64,000 nucleotides of DNA from contig OZ241350.1 in assembly GCA_965200095.1 (NCBI GenBank), forward strand, positions 2,604,001 to 2,668,000. The letters are read 5' to 3'. Under the pieces are notes generated by a model. That model ran no database searches. It was not told where the DNA came from and was given only the letters and a program-made list of their open reading frames with translations. Origin of the DNA: JANQOH01 sp965200095 (GTDB lineage Bacteria > Pseudomonadota > Alphaproteobacteria > UBA7887). Within the stretch, counting starts at the first letter, position 1; every line of letters begins with the position of its first letter. This document shows, one piece after another, positions 46,364 to 55,756 of the stretch. Position numbers and translations under genes: made by a program.

Positions 46364-47548
46364 ATGAGCGACGGGAACTCGCGACCCGGGGCGGCGTCGG
46401 GCGCCGGCGCGCTCGCGGATGTCCTTGTGCTCGATCTGACCCGCGTGCTGGCGGGGCCGTTCTGCACCATGGTCCTGTCGGACCTCGGCGCGCGGGTGAT
46501 CAAGGTCGAGCCGCCCGGCGGCGACGACTCGCGCGCCTACGGGCCGTGGGTGAACGGCGAATCCGCCTATTTCATGTCGCTCAACCGCGGCAAGGAGAGC
46601 GTCGCCCTCGACCTCAGGGCGGACGATGACCGCGCCCTGTTCGAGCGGCTTCTCGCCCGCGCCGACGTTCTCGTCGAGAATTTCCGGCCCGGCGCGCTGG
46701 CGCGGCTCGGCTATGGATGGGAGACGCTCGCCGAACGCTATCCGAAACTGATCTACGCCGCCTGCTCGGGCTTCGGGCAGACCGGGCCGCTGTCGCGCCG
46801 CCCCGCCTACGACATGGTGGCGCAGGGCATGGGCGGCATCATGAGCCTTACCGGCCATGAAGGTTCGCCGCCGACGCGGGTGGGAACCGCCATCGGCGAC
46901 ATCGCCGCCGGGCTTTTCACCGCCGTCGGAGTCGCCGCCGCGCTGCACGAACGCGCGCGCACCGGGCGCGGACGTTTCGTCGATGTCGCCATGCTCGACT
47001 GCCAGCTGGCGATTCTCGAGAACGCTATCGCCCGCTATTTCGCCACCGGCGAAAGCCCGCCTCCGTCCGGCGCCCGGCACCCCTCCATCGCGCCCTTCGA
47101 ATGTTACGAAAGCGCCGACGGACACGTCATCGTGGCGGCCGGCAACGAGGCGTTGTTCCGCAAACTGTGCGAGGCCCTGGGGCGCGAGGAGCTGTGCGCC
47201 GACCCGCGCTTTTCCGGCAACCCGCAACGCATGGAAAACGTGCTCGCGCTGAAGGCGGAGCTCGAGCGCACGCTGAAAACCCGGACGACCGCGCACTGGC
47301 TGGCGTCGCTCGAGGCGGCGGGGGTTCCCTGCGGTCCGCTCAACGATGTCGCCGGCGCGGTATCCGAGCCGCAGGCGCTGGCGCGGAACATGGTGGTGCG
47401 GATCGACGATCCGCGCGCCGGGGACGTGCGGATCGCCGGCAACCCGATCAAGATGCCGGGGCATGACGACCCGCCGACCCGCGGGCCGATCCCCACGCTC
47501 GACGGCGCCCGCGCCGCCCTCCTCGCCGAGTTCGGCATCGGCGGATAG
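46364..47548 (+). CDS. CoA transferase, CaiB/BaiF (family III)
   Basis: 394 residues from the ATG at 46364, preceded by AAAGGGGACTCC. Family III features: LVLDLTRVLAGPFCTMVLSD, VIKVEPPGGDDSRAYGP, the catalytic Asp in RRPAYDMVAQGMGGIMSLTG (about residue 149) and PCGPLNDVAGAVSEPQALAR. Such enzymes move CoA between organic acids. The penicillin-acylase-like gene starts 9 bases downstream, so they may be co-transcribed. Confidence 0.92.
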   Translation: MSDGNSRPGAASGAGALADVLVLDLTRVLAGPFCTMVLSDLGARVIKVEPPGGDDSRAYGPWVNGESAYFMSLNRGKESVALDLRADDDRALFERLLARADVLVENFRPGALARLGYGWETLAERYPKLIYAACSGFGQTGPLSRRPAYDMVAQGMGGIMSLTGHEGSPPTRVGTAIGDIAAGLFTAVGVAAALHERARTGRGRFVDVAMLDCQLAILENAIARYFATGESPPPSGARHPSIAPFECYESADGHVIVAAGNEALFRKLCEALGREELCADPRFSGNPQRMENVLALKAELERTLKTRTTAHWLASLEAAGVPCGPLNDVAGAVSEPQALARNMVVRIDDPRAGDVRIAGNPIKMPGHDDPPTRGPIPTLDGARAALLAEFGIGG

Positions 47549-47557
47549 GCGGCGGCC

Positions 47558-49837
47558 GTGCGCCTGTTGCGGCGCCTTCTCCTCGCGGCGGCGGCGCTTG
47601 CGGCGCTCTTCGCCGCCGGCGCCTGGCTGGCGCTGCGCGCCTCGCTGCCGCAGCTCGACGGGACTCTGGTTGTCGCCGGCGCCGAAGCGCCCATCGAGAT
47701 CCGCCGCGACCGCTACGGGGTTCCCCACATCGCGGCGCAGAGCGAGCGCGACGCCTGGTTCGGACTGGGCTTCGTCCACGGCCAGGATCGGCCTTCGCAA
47801 CTCGCCCTGTCGCGGCTGGCGGGCCGCGGCGAACTGGCCTCCGTCTTCGGCGCGCGCCTCCTCGGGACGGACCGGTATTTCCGCACGCTGGGGCTGGCGC
47901 GGGTCGCGGCGCGCAACCTCCCGACGCTGCCCGAAGACGCGCGCCGCCTGCTCGAAGCCTATGCCGCGGGGGTCGACGCCGCGGCCGCCGCGCGCGCCCT
48001 GCCGCCGCCGGAACTGCTCGTTCTCGGCCACCGCCCTCCCCCGTGGACGCCGGCGGACTCGCTGCTTGTCGTCAAACTCATGGCGCTGCGCCTCGCCGGC
48101 AACGCCGAAGAGGAAGCCCTGCGCGCGGAGATGAAGGCGGCGCTGCCGCCCGAAATTTTCGCGACCGCGTGGCCCGGCGGCAAGGCGGCGGGCGCGGGAT
48201 CGAACAATTGGGTCGTGGCGGGCGCGCGTTCGGCGACCGGCGCGCCGCTCCTCGCCAACGACCCCCATCTCGGCCTCGAGGCGCCGGCGGTCTGGTATCT
48301 CGCGCATCTCAGCGCCCCCGGTTTCGACGTCCTCGGCGCGACCGTCCCGGGCATCCCGGCCGTCGTCGTGGGCCGCAACCGCAACACGGCTTGGGGCGTG
48401 ACGAACACCGGCGCGGACGTGCAGGACCTGGTCGCCGTGACCGACGCCGACATCGCCGCCCGCCGCGTCGAAACCATCGCCGTGCGCGGCGGCGAAGCGG
48501 AGGAGTGGGAGGTCCTCGAGACCGCGTTCGGGCCTGTCCTGTCCGACTTCCGCCGGTTCGCGGGCGCCGGACCGATGGCGCTGTCGTGGACCGCGCTGGC
48601 CGACGACGACGCGACCCTCGCCGCCGGGTTCCGCCTCGCCCGCGCGGGCTCCGTCGCGGCCGCCTTCGCGGCGCTCGAGGACTTCCACGGACCAGTGCAG
48701 AACTTCGTCCTCGCCGACCGCGAAGGCGGCATCGGCTTTACCGTCGCCGGAAGCGTCCCCGTCCGCCGCGGGCATGACGGCCGGTTTCCCGTCGCGGCGG
48801 CGGAGGGCGGCGGCTGGACCGGGCGCCTCCCCCGGGGCGCGCTGCCGCGCCTGCGCGACCCGCCGGACGGCGCGATCGTCACCGCCAACCAGGACATAAC
48901 GCCCCCCGGCTGGCCTCATTTCATCGCCGGCGACTGGGCGGAAGACTACCGGGCGCGGCGCATCGCCTCGGCCCTCGCGGCGCGCGAGACGCACTCCGTC
49001 GCCGGTTTCATGGCGTTGCAGACCGACGCCGTGTCGCTCATGGCGCGCGAGTTCCTGCCGCTCATGCTCCCCGCGATCGCCGATTCGCCCTGGGCGCCCC
49101 GGCTTGCCGCCTGGGACGGCGCGATGGACCCCGGCCTCGCCGAACCGCTGGTCTTCCAAGCGTGGTATCGCGCCTTCGCGCAGGCGTTGTTCGAGCGCAA
49201 CCTCGCGCCCTTCCGCGACCGCTACGGGGGCCGGCGGCCGGCGACGGCGCGGCGCGTGCTGACGGCGGATCCGTCCTGGTGCGGCGGCCCGCCGCCGGGC
49301 GACTGCCGCGCCGACCTCGCCCGCGCGCTGGAACGGGGGCTCGCGTGGATCGCCGCTGAATTCGGCGCCGATCCCGCCGCCTGGCGCTGGGGAGGGGCGC
49401 ACAAGGCGGTCGCCCGGCACCTGCCGACCGACCGGATCCCGCTGCTACGGCGCCTGTTCGCCGTGGAACGGGAACATGGCGGAGGCCCCTACACCGTCAT
49501 GCAGGCGAACACGCGGATCGACGACCCGCGCGCGCCCTTCGCCGAGACCCACGGCGCGGGGCTGCGCGCGATATTCGACCTGGGCGGCCCCGACGGCGCC
49601 CGCGCCATCGTCTATCCCGGCCAGTCGGGACATCCGCTGTCGCCGCATTACGCCGACCTCGCCGACCCGTGGGCGCGGGGCGACTATCTGCCCCTGCCGA
49701 TGACCCCGGAAGCGGTCGCGGCCGCCGCCGTCCATACCCTGTCGCTCGCGCCGTCCGAAGGCGGCCTTCACCCCGCGACGGCGGCGACCGGTTCGGCGGC
49801 GTCGGAGGCGACATCGGGCGAAAGCCAGACGCCCTGA
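47558..49837 (+). CDS. Penicillin acylase family N-terminal-nucleophile hydrolase
   Basis: 759 residues from a GTG at 47558. N-terminal membrane anchor or signal (LLRRLLLAAAALAALFAAGA), alpha-chain region with IEIRRDRYGVPHIAAQSERD, then the autoprocessing site GAGSNNWVVAGARSATGAPL, where Ser (about residue 214) becomes the new N-terminal nucleophile, and the beta chain with LLANDPHLGLEAPAVWYLAH and NTAWGVTNTGADVQDL. Members cleave amides such as beta-lactam side chains or acyl-homoserine lactones; periplasmic. Overlaps the convergent FAD oxidoreductase by 70 bases. Confidence 0.92.
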   Translation: MRLLRRLLLAAAALAALFAAGAWLALRASLPQLDGTLVVAGAEAPIEIRRDRYGVPHIAAQSERDAWFGLGFVHGQDRPSQLALSRLAGRGELASVFGARLLGTDRYFRTLGLARVAARNLPTLPEDARRLLEAYAAGVDAAAAARALPPPELLVLGHRPPPWTPADSLLVVKLMALRLAGNAEEEALRAEMKAALPPEIFATAWPGGKAAGAGSNNWVVAGARSATGAPLLANDPHLGLEAPAVWYLAHLSAPGFDVLGATVPGIPAVVVGRNRNTAWGVTNTGADVQDLVAVTDADIAARRVETIAVRGGEAEEWEVLETAFGPVLSDFRRFAGAGPMALSWTALADDDATLAAGFRLARAGSVAAAFAALEDFHGPVQNFVLADREGGIGFTVAGSVPVRRGHDGRFPVAAAEGGGWTGRLPRGALPRLRDPPDGAIVTANQDITPPGWPHFIAGDWAEDYRARRIASALAARETHSVAGFMALQTDAVSLMAREFLPLMLPAIADSPWAPRLAAWDGAMDPGLAEPLVFQAWYRAFAQALFERNLAPFRDRYGGRRPATARRVLTADPSWCGGPPPGDCRADLARALERGLAWIAAEFGADPAAWRWGGAHKAVARHLPTDRIPLLRRLFAVEREHGGGPYTVMQANTRIDDPRAPFAETHGAGLRAIFDLGGPDGARAIVYPGQSGHPLSPHYADLADPWARGDYLPLPMTPEAVAAAAVHTLSLAPSEGGLHPATAATGSAASEATSGESQTP

Positions 49838-51249
49838 CGGCGCAACGCGCGGCGCACAGGGACCGGCGAAAGGGCGCGCGGCGTCACGCCGGCCTCCGCG
49901 GAGAGCGCGGCGGCGACGCCGGCCGCCTGCCCCGACATCCAGCATTGCGGAATCTCGCGCAGGAACGAATGCGATGTCGCGTCGCAGGCGATATGCCGCC
50001 CGGCGCCGAGCGCACCCTCGACGCCGCGCGGCAGCAGCGCGCCATAGGGCACCGAAATGCTGGGGAATTTCGGCGACAGGGACGGCGACACGCCGATCTC
50101 GTCGTCCCATGCCGCGCCGCCGTTCCATTGCGCGCGCGTCACCATGCGGTCGGCCGACAGGCGGCGGCTGTGGCGCACTCCGATCTGCGGCGCGACCAGC
50201 ATCGAAAACGCCCGCGAGAAACCCGGCGCGTGGGCGCGGTAGAACGACACATGGCGGTCGGCGAGGGCGCGCGAGCGCCGTTCGACCCCGGTCAGGTCGC
50301 CGACATCGAGGGGGTCGTAGCCCGCCAGCCGCGGCCCCATGAACAGCGCGACGTCGCTGCGCCACGACACGAACGGCTTCTCGAACGGCCCCACTTCCTC
50401 GCGCCCGCGGGCCATGAAGTCGGCGAAGCCCTTGCGGTCCTCCGCGCGGAACGCCAGCCAGCGCTCCATCTCGACGCCGCCCATGAAAAAGGCTGTGTTG
50501 ACGCAATGGTGAATGTCGTTTTCGTCGATGTCGCTCGCCATCGGCGCCCCGGCGCGCGCCAGCAGATCGGCGTCGCCGGTCGCGTCCACCACAACCTCGG
50601 CGAGGACCGCCCGGCGGCCTTCCTTGCTTTCGAAGATCGCGCCGCGCATCCGCCCGTCCTCGACGATGGGCGCCGCCGCCCAGGCGTGAAGCGCAAGCCG
50701 AACGCCGGCCTCGTCCACCATGTCCAGCGAGGCGGTCTTGAGCGCTTCCGGGTCCACCGTCGGCGCCCACGTAACGATGCCGTGATAGGCGGAAGTCCGC
50801 TGCGCCCAATAGGCGGCGGCGGCAGCGTCCCTCGATCCCCACTCGGCGCGCGGCGGCCCGAGCACCGCTTCCTTCGGCAGGCGGTCGAGAATGTCGCGGG
50901 CGAACCCGGCGATGACCCGCCGCCCGTCCCAGTCGGTCATCCGGTCGATCCAGATCACCAGCCCGCCGGTGGACAGCCCGCCGAGGTGGTTGTAGCGCTC
51001 GACGAGCATGACATCGGCGCCCTGCCGCGCGGCGGAGACGGCGGCGGCCGTCCCTGCCGGTCCGCCGCCGACCACCAGCACGCCGGTTTCCGCGAACACC
51101 GGGGTTTCGCGCGCCGCTTCCGCAACGCTGCGCACGCGCGGCGGCGCCGGTTGCGCGCGGCGGCCGCGCCGCGGCGCGCCGCCGAACATCTCCAGCCCCT
51201 GTTGCGCGCCGATCGCGCCGGTGAGGTTGGTAATCCTGTGCGTCGTCAT
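49768..51249 (-). CDS. FAD-dependent oxidoreductase (FAD_oxidored family)
   Basis: 493 residues from the ATG at 51249 (MTTHRITNLTGAIGAQQGLE). Dinucleotide-binding fold VLVVGGGPAGTAAAVSAARQ (about residues 57-76), then YNHLGGLSTGGLVIWIDR, AEVVVDATGDADLLARAGAP and, near the C-terminus, REIPQCWMSGQAAGVAAALS, the pattern of FAD-dependent oxidoreductases of the fumarate-reductase-like superfamily. Substrate unknown. Divergent from the 2-hydroxyacid dehydrogenase. Confidence 0.87.
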   Translation of the reverse strand: MTTHRITNLTGAIGAQQGLEMFGGAPRRGRRAQPAPPRVRSVAEAARETPVFAETGVLVVGGGPAGTAAAVSAARQGADVMLVERYNHLGGLSTGGLVIWIDRMTDWDGRRVIAGFARDILDRLPKEAVLGPPRAEWGSRDAAAAAYWAQRTSAYHGIVTWAPTVDPEALKTASLDMVDEAGVRLALHAWAAAPIVEDGRMRGAIFESKEGRRAVLAEVVVDATGDADLLARAGAPMASDIDENDIHHCVNTAFFMGGVEMERWLAFRAEDRKGFADFMARGREEVGPFEKPFVSWRSDVALFMGPRLAGYDPLDVGDLTGVERRSRALADRHVSFYRAHAPGFSRAFSMLVAPQIGVRHSRRLSADRMVTRAQWNGGAAWDDEIGVSPSLSPKFPSISVPYGALLPRGVEGALGAGRHIACDATSHSFLREIPQCWMSGQAAGVAAALSAEAGVTPRALSPVPVRRALRRQGVWLSPDVASDAAEPVAAVAG

Positions 51250-51334
51250 CGCCCCCTCCGCGCGCGCCGCGAACCCGCCGGCGCCGCAGTATAGTGCCCG
51301 CTCCCCCGGGAATGAAAAGCGAGGACGAACGCCC

Positions 51335-52252
51335 GTGACCGCCCGCTTCATCGATTGCCCCGCCTTTCTCGCCGAGCGTATCGACGACGGGTTGCGCGCC
51401 CTCGCGCCCGGTCTCGAGATCTCCGTCGGCAGCCCCGGCCGCGAGGCCGTGCGCGCCCTTGTCGCCGATTGCCGCGTGCTGGCGATAGACCACACCGAAA
51501 TCGACGCCGGGACCCTCGCCTGCGCCCCGGCGCTGCGCGCCATCGTCTTTCTCGGCACGGGCGCGTCGAGCTATGTCGACCTCGACGCCGCCGAAGCGCG
51601 GGGCGTCGCCGTGCGCACCGTCGCCGGCTATGGCGACCGCGCCGTCGCCGAACATGCGGTCGCGCTGCTGTTCGCCGCCGGGCGCCGCGTCGCCGCGATG
51701 GACCGGGCGATCCGCGCCGGCGGCTGGGAGACCCTCGGCGGCGTCGAGTTCGCCGGACGCACGCTCGGCGTCGTCGGGACCGGGGGGATCGGCTGCGAAA
51801 CCGTGCGCCTCGGCGCGGCGCTGGGCATGAATGTCCTCGCCTGGAACCGCAGCGGCGTCCCCGCGGGACTGCCGTGTCGGGCGCTCCCCCTCGACGGTCT
51901 GCTGACGGGATCCGACGCGGTGTCGCTGCATCTCGCGCTGACGCCGGAGACCCGCGGCATCCTCGACCGCCGCCGCCTGGGGCTGATGCGCCCGGGTTCG
52001 ATCCTGGTCAACACGGCGCGGGGCGGACTGATCGACGAAGCGGCGCTGGTCGACGGCTTGCGGGTCGGCCGCCCCGGCCACGCCGCGCTCGATGTCTTCG
52101 CCGGCGAACCCCCCGCCGCCGACAGCCCGCTGCGCCGGCTCGACAATACGACGCTCACGGCGCATGCGGGCTTCATGACCGGCGAGGCGGCGAAGCGTCT
52201 CTTGCGCCGCGGCTTCGAACTGGTGCGCGAAGAATGCGACCGCCTCGCATGA
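51335..52252 (+). CDS. D-isomer-specific 2-hydroxyacid dehydrogenase family protein
   Basis: 305 residues from a GTG at 51335. NAD-binding loop TLGVVGTGGIGCETVRLGAA, catalytic Arg in ILVNTARGGLIDEAALVDGL, Glu in LDVFAGEPPAADSPL and the His in LTAHAGFMTGEA are all present. Oxidoreduction of a 2-keto/2-hydroxy acid with NAD(P)H; substrate not evident. Followed by a decayed region. Confidence 0.9.
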   Translation: MTARFIDCPAFLAERIDDGLRALAPGLEISVGSPGREAVRALVADCRVLAIDHTEIDAGTLACAPALRAIVFLGTGASSYVDLDAAEARGVAVRTVAGYGDRAVAEHAVALLFAAGRRVAAMDRAIRAGGWETLGGVEFAGRTLGVVGTGGIGCETVRLGAALGMNVLAWNRSGVPAGLPCRALPLDGLLTGSDAVSLHLALTPETRGILDRRRLGLMRPGSILVNTARGGLIDEAALVDGLRVGRPGHAALDVFAGEPPAADSPLRRLDNTTLTAHAGFMTGEAAKRLLRRGFELVREECDRLA

Positions 52253-52261
52253 GGCGGCGCA

Positions 52262-52350
52262 AGGCAATTCGAGGAACGCCGTATCTTGCGGCGACGACGG
52301 CATGGGGGCGGTCTTCGGCGAAGGCTTCGCGCAAGGCGGCGTTGCGGCAA
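52262..52350 (-). mobile_element. Fragment of an ISAs1-like transposase 3' end
   Basis: Read on the minus strand, NAALREAFAEDRPHAVVAAR is encoded here, close to AAIREAFAEDRPHAIATTK at the C-terminus of the ISAs1-like transposase at 9600-10770; the DNA is alike over about 60 bases (CGCGAAGCCTTCGC, GAAGACCG). Nothing else of the element remains, apart from a GAGACCCCTGCAAAAGG end at about 52408. Confidence 0.6.
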
Positions 52351-52365
52351 TAGCGGCGCAAATAT

Positions 52366-52989
52366 TCATCCAAACCGATCGGATCGTCGCGTCGAATGAT
52401 TTCCCGCATGAGACCCCTGCAAAAGGCATGAATTATCGCGATTGGGTTTCGGATCTGCGGTCTGGCCCTGCGGAGGGGCGCGTTCGGTGTTGCGACGCGC
52501 CGGTTGAGGCGAAACGGAGCTGTTTTTCGGGATTTCGTTGTAGCGCAGCGGTTTATGCGTTCGCCGGGCTCTCCGATCCGGGTTGCAGGGCGTCGCCCGG
52601 GTGGACAACCACTCCGATTTGGGCCGGCTCGCCGCCGTCCGGACACGCCTGGCCCGCACTTGTCCCCCGATCGCGGGTTCGCAGACCCCATAGAGGCGCA
52701 GGAAACGGACGCCCTTGCGGATATTGGGCGCGATGGCCGCAAGACCATGGAAAGTCATGTTCTTGGCCAGGCCCGGAAAACTCGTTCGGCCCAGGCCATC
52801 CCGATTGACGTAGAGGATGCCCGCGGCGCAGGCCGAGGCCGAACAGGCAGCGGTGAACGGACGGCCCGACGGAGCCCCGCATTCGTCGACCGCCCGCGCC
52901 GCGTCCGGCGCAAGAAGAACCGCCGCCGCAACCGCCAGCTCGCAAATGACCGGGGTCGGCGAACGAAACGCCCGCTTGCAGCTATGCAT
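52366..52989 (-). pseudogene. Probable remnant of a secreted (autotransporter-like) protein
   Basis: Only the N-terminal third looks real: a signal peptide (VICELAVAAAVLLAPDAARA, cut before VDECGAPSG) and a short mature part (SACAAGILYVNRDGLGRTSF, GLAAIAPNIRKGVRFLRLYG). The DECG-then-GI.Y pattern is reminiscent of the start of autotransporter passenger domains. After about residue 80 the sequence becomes basic and disordered and enters IS debris, with no natural C-terminus. Probably a decayed gene; the assignment is weak. Confidence 0.35.
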
Positions 52990-53175
52990 CGACCGGCTCT
53001 CCTCGCGTTCCCGCGCCGTTCGCGGCGCCGGACCGGACTTTTACCTCCCTCCCCCGCGCCAACCGTCAACCCGGGTCGAACCGCCGGGCAGTGACCGGAT
53101 ACCGAAAACTCCGGGCCCGGGCGGAGGTCTCCGAAATACGAACGCACCGGCGCCGAACCCGCTATAATCCCGCCG

Positions 53176-54333
53176 ATGGCGCGCATCGCCGACATCCGCA
53201 GCATCGCCCTCGAACATGAGGTCGGTCCCCTCAAGGCCTACGGCATGGCCCGCGGCGTCGTGTCGACGCGCAACGCCGCGCTGGTGCTCGTCGACACCGA
53301 CGCCGGTATCGCCGGCGTCGGCGAAGCGTCGGGTCCGGCCGGGCTCGTCGCCGCCGCGGTCGACCTTCTCCGCCCGTTGTTCGTGGGGCGCCGCGTGACC
53401 GATGGCGCGCAGGTCCGCGCGGGCGTCTACGATCGACGCTACCACCTGGGGCTTCAGAACAGCGTGATCGCCGCCCTGGGCGCCATCGACATCGCCCTCC
53501 ACGACGCGCTGGGCAAACTGTACGGCGTCCCCGTTCACGACCTGCTCGGCGGTCTGGCGCGCGACCGGGTTCCGGCCTACGCCTCCGGGGGCTATTTCTC
53601 CAACGACCCTGCCGGCGGCCTCGACGCGCAGCTCGAGGCGTTGCGCGGGACGCGCTTTCCCGGCGTCAAGATCAAGATCGGCGGCGGCCCGAAGGAAGAC
53701 GCCGAACGCGCCGCGCGGGCGCGCGACGCCATCGGCCCCGACCCCCTGTTGATGGTCGACGCCAACGGCAGCTACACGCCCGTCGAGGCGCTCGCGAGCA
53801 TGGAGGCGGTCGCTCCGTACGACATCCATTTCTACGAAGAGCCGCTGCCGCCGGCCGATTTCGAGGGCTATCGCCACTTGCGCGCCCGCGCGCCGCTCGC
53901 CGTGGCCGCCGGCGAGGCGCTCTATACCGCGTGGGACTTCAAGCGTCTGGTGGACTGCGGCGGCGCCGATGTCCTGCAACCCGACCTCACCCTGTGCGGC
54001 GGCTTCGCCGAGGCCGGAGCGGTGCGCACACTCGCGCGGCTCGCCAATCTGCGCCTGTCGCCGCATGTCTGGGGGGGCGCCGTCGGCCTCGCCGCTGCGG
54101 TCCATTTCGTCGCCGCGTTGCCGCCGAGCCCGCAGGTCGACCGCGTGTCCTTCCCGACATTGCTCGAACTCGACCGCGGCGAGAACGCCTTGCGCGACTC
54201 GCTGCTCGCCGAACCGCTGGCCTGCGTCGACGGCCATATCGTCGTTCCCGACGGCCCGGGCCTCGGCGTCGCGCTCGATTGGGACGCCGTCGAGCGTTAC
54301 CGCGCCCCGGTCGGGGGCGGCGGCGGGGCGTGA
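53176..54333 (+). CDS. Mandelate racemase/muconate lactonizing enzyme family protein
   Basis: Enolase-superfamily enzyme of 385 residues from the ATG at 53176. Barrel residues seen: Lys-x-Lys in FPGVKIKIGGGPKED, metal ligands Asp in LLMVDANGSYT, Glu in HFYEEPLPPADF and Glu in VAAGEALYTAWD, and the His in LSPHVWGGAVGLA. The KxK plus H-D arrangement is that of the MR/MLE group, acting on sugar acids or related carboxylates. Overlaps the next gene by 4 bases (GTGA), which suggests a shared pathway. Confidence 0.92.
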   Translation: MARIADIRSIALEHEVGPLKAYGMARGVVSTRNAALVLVDTDAGIAGVGEASGPAGLVAAAVDLLRPLFVGRRVTDGAQVRAGVYDRRYHLGLQNSVIAALGAIDIALHDALGKLYGVPVHDLLGGLARDRVPAYASGGYFSNDPAGGLDAQLEALRGTRFPGVKIKIGGGPKEDAERAARARDAIGPDPLLMVDANGSYTPVEALASMEAVAPYDIHFYEEPLPPADFEGYRHLRARAPLAVAAGEALYTAWDFKRLVDCGGADVLQPDLTLCGGFAEAGAVRTLARLANLRLSPHVWGGAVGLAAAVHFVAALPPSPQVDRVSFPTLLELDRGENALRDSLLAEPLACVDGHIVVPDGPGLGVALDWDAVERYRAPVGGGGGA

Positions 54334-55274
54334 GGCGGGCGGTGCGCGTCCTCGTCGTCGGCGCGTCGGGCTTTGTCGGCGCCCATACGGCGCGTCGCCT
54401 GGTGCGCGACGGCCACGACACGGCGGGGTTCGCCCCGGCGCCCGCCCCCTGTCTGACGGAAGCCGACCTGACCGGCATAAGGTTCTTCGCCGGCGACGCG
54501 ACCGCCAGCGGCGCGCTGGACTCGGCGGTCGCGGCGTTCGCGCCCGAGGTCGTCATCGGCCTCGCCGCCCATGGCGGGAGCGGCGGCGGCCTCATGGCGG
54601 CGGCGGCCCGCGACCCGGCGCGGGCGCGCGCCGTCAATGTCGAGGGGTTCCGTCTTCTCCTCGAAAGCTGTCTCGCGCGCCGCGTCGGGCGCGTCCTGTG
54701 GGCGAGCACCGGGGCGGTGTTCGGCGACCCCGCTCTCTATCCGCCCAACGGCGCGGCAAGCGAGGACTCGCGCCCGGCGCCGGAAACCGAATACGGGGCG
54801 ACCAAGCGCGACGCCGAGGAGCTGGCCCGCGGCTTCCGCCGGCGCGGCCTCGCCGTCACCGCAGTCAGGCTGCCGCTCGTGTTCGGGCCGGGCCTGTGGT
54901 ACCGCGGCGCCGCGGCCCGGCTGCTTGCGCTTTTCGAGGCGGCGGCGCGCGGCGAACCGGCGACGCTCGCCCTGCCGGCGGGGCCGCTCGACCTCGCCTA
55001 CGTTAAGGATGTCGCACGCGCCTTTTCGTTTCTCGCAACCGCGCCGGGAGAGCTCGACCTCGTCTACAATCTCGCTGTCTGCGCCCCGACGCGGGAGGAT
55101 CTGGTCGCCGCCCTGCGCGCGCTGGTTCCCGGGTTCTCCGTCGCCCTCGAAGAGCCGCCGCCGGGGCCTGTCTTCCCGGTCATGAGCGGCGCCCGCCTCC
55201 GCGCCCTCGGCTTCGTCCCCGCCTGGAGCCTGCGCGACGCCTGCGCCGACTGGCTCGTCGGGCTGCGCGCATGA
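54330..55274 (+). CDS. NAD-dependent epimerase/dehydratase (extended SDR)
   Basis: 314 residues from the GTG at 54330, overlapping the upstream stop. Glycine motif VLVVGASGFVGAHTARRLVR (about residues 7-26), the Ser/Thr of WASTGAVFGD and the catalytic Tyr-x3-Lys in ETEYGATKRDAEEL are intact. Acts on a nucleotide sugar or sugar derivative; coupling to the enolase-superfamily gene suggests sugar-acid metabolism. Its stop overlaps the ATG of the rmuC remnant. Confidence 0.9.
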   Translation: MRRAVRVLVVGASGFVGAHTARRLVRDGHDTAGFAPAPAPCLTEADLTGIRFFAGDATASGALDSAVAAFAPEVVIGLAAHGGSGGGLMAAAARDPARARAVNVEGFRLLLESCLARRVGRVLWASTGAVFGDPALYPPNGAASEDSRPAPETEYGATKRDAEELARGFRRRGLAVTAVRLPLVFGPGLWYRGAAARLLALFEAAARGEPATLALPAGPLDLAYVKDVARAFSFLATAPGELDLVYNLAVCAPTREDLVAALRALVPGFSVALEEPPPGPVFPVMSGARLRALGFVPAWSLRDACADWLVGLRA

Positions 55275-55756
55275 ACGCCCCTCTCGCGTCGCCGGCGGGG
55301 CTGCCGGGCGAAGCGGTTCTCGTCGCTGCGCCGGAAAGCGACCCGACGCTGTTCGACAACGCCGTTCGCGAGCGGACGCCCGTCTGCACGCCGACGACCT
55401 TCGTCGCCCCGCTCAGGGCGGCGGCGCATGGATGGCGGCGGCAGACTCTCGCCGGGAACGCCCGGGCGGTCGCCGCGCCGGCGCGCGACCCCTGCGGGCG
55501 GATCGGCGCGTTCGGCGTCCGAACGCACGATCCCGGGCGGGCGCCGGGACGCGCGGCGGACTGCTACAACAAGGGCGTCGGCGCCCTGGAGAGCCGCGTC
55601 CCGCCGGCGGCGCGGAAATTCGAAACACCGGGCGTGACCCCGCTGGCGGACTCCCTCGCCGGGATCGCGCCGGCGGAGCGCGCGGCCCGCGAATTGCGCG
55701 CCCCCGAACCCGCGGCGCCCGAGCTTGTGGCGGAGGACGAATGTCGGACGGACTGA
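55271..55756 (+). pseudogene. rmuC: RmuC C-terminal remnant
   Basis: 161 codons from an ATG overlapping the upstream stop. The sequence follows the C-terminal third of RmuC, a nuclease-fold protein that limits DNA inversion: GEAVLVAAPESDPTLFDNAV (compare the usual PxEAFLAAALExDPxLFxxA), VCTPTTFVAPLRAAAHGWRR, LAGNARAVAAPARDPCGRIG, CYNKGVGALESRVPPAARKF and ERAARELRAPEP. Normally RmuC is 400-480 residues and its coiled coil and most of the nuclease domain are missing here. Substitutions such as the Pro-rich replacements in normally helical parts also argue for decay. Its stop lies 16 bases inside the ppk2 gene. Confidence 0.72.
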
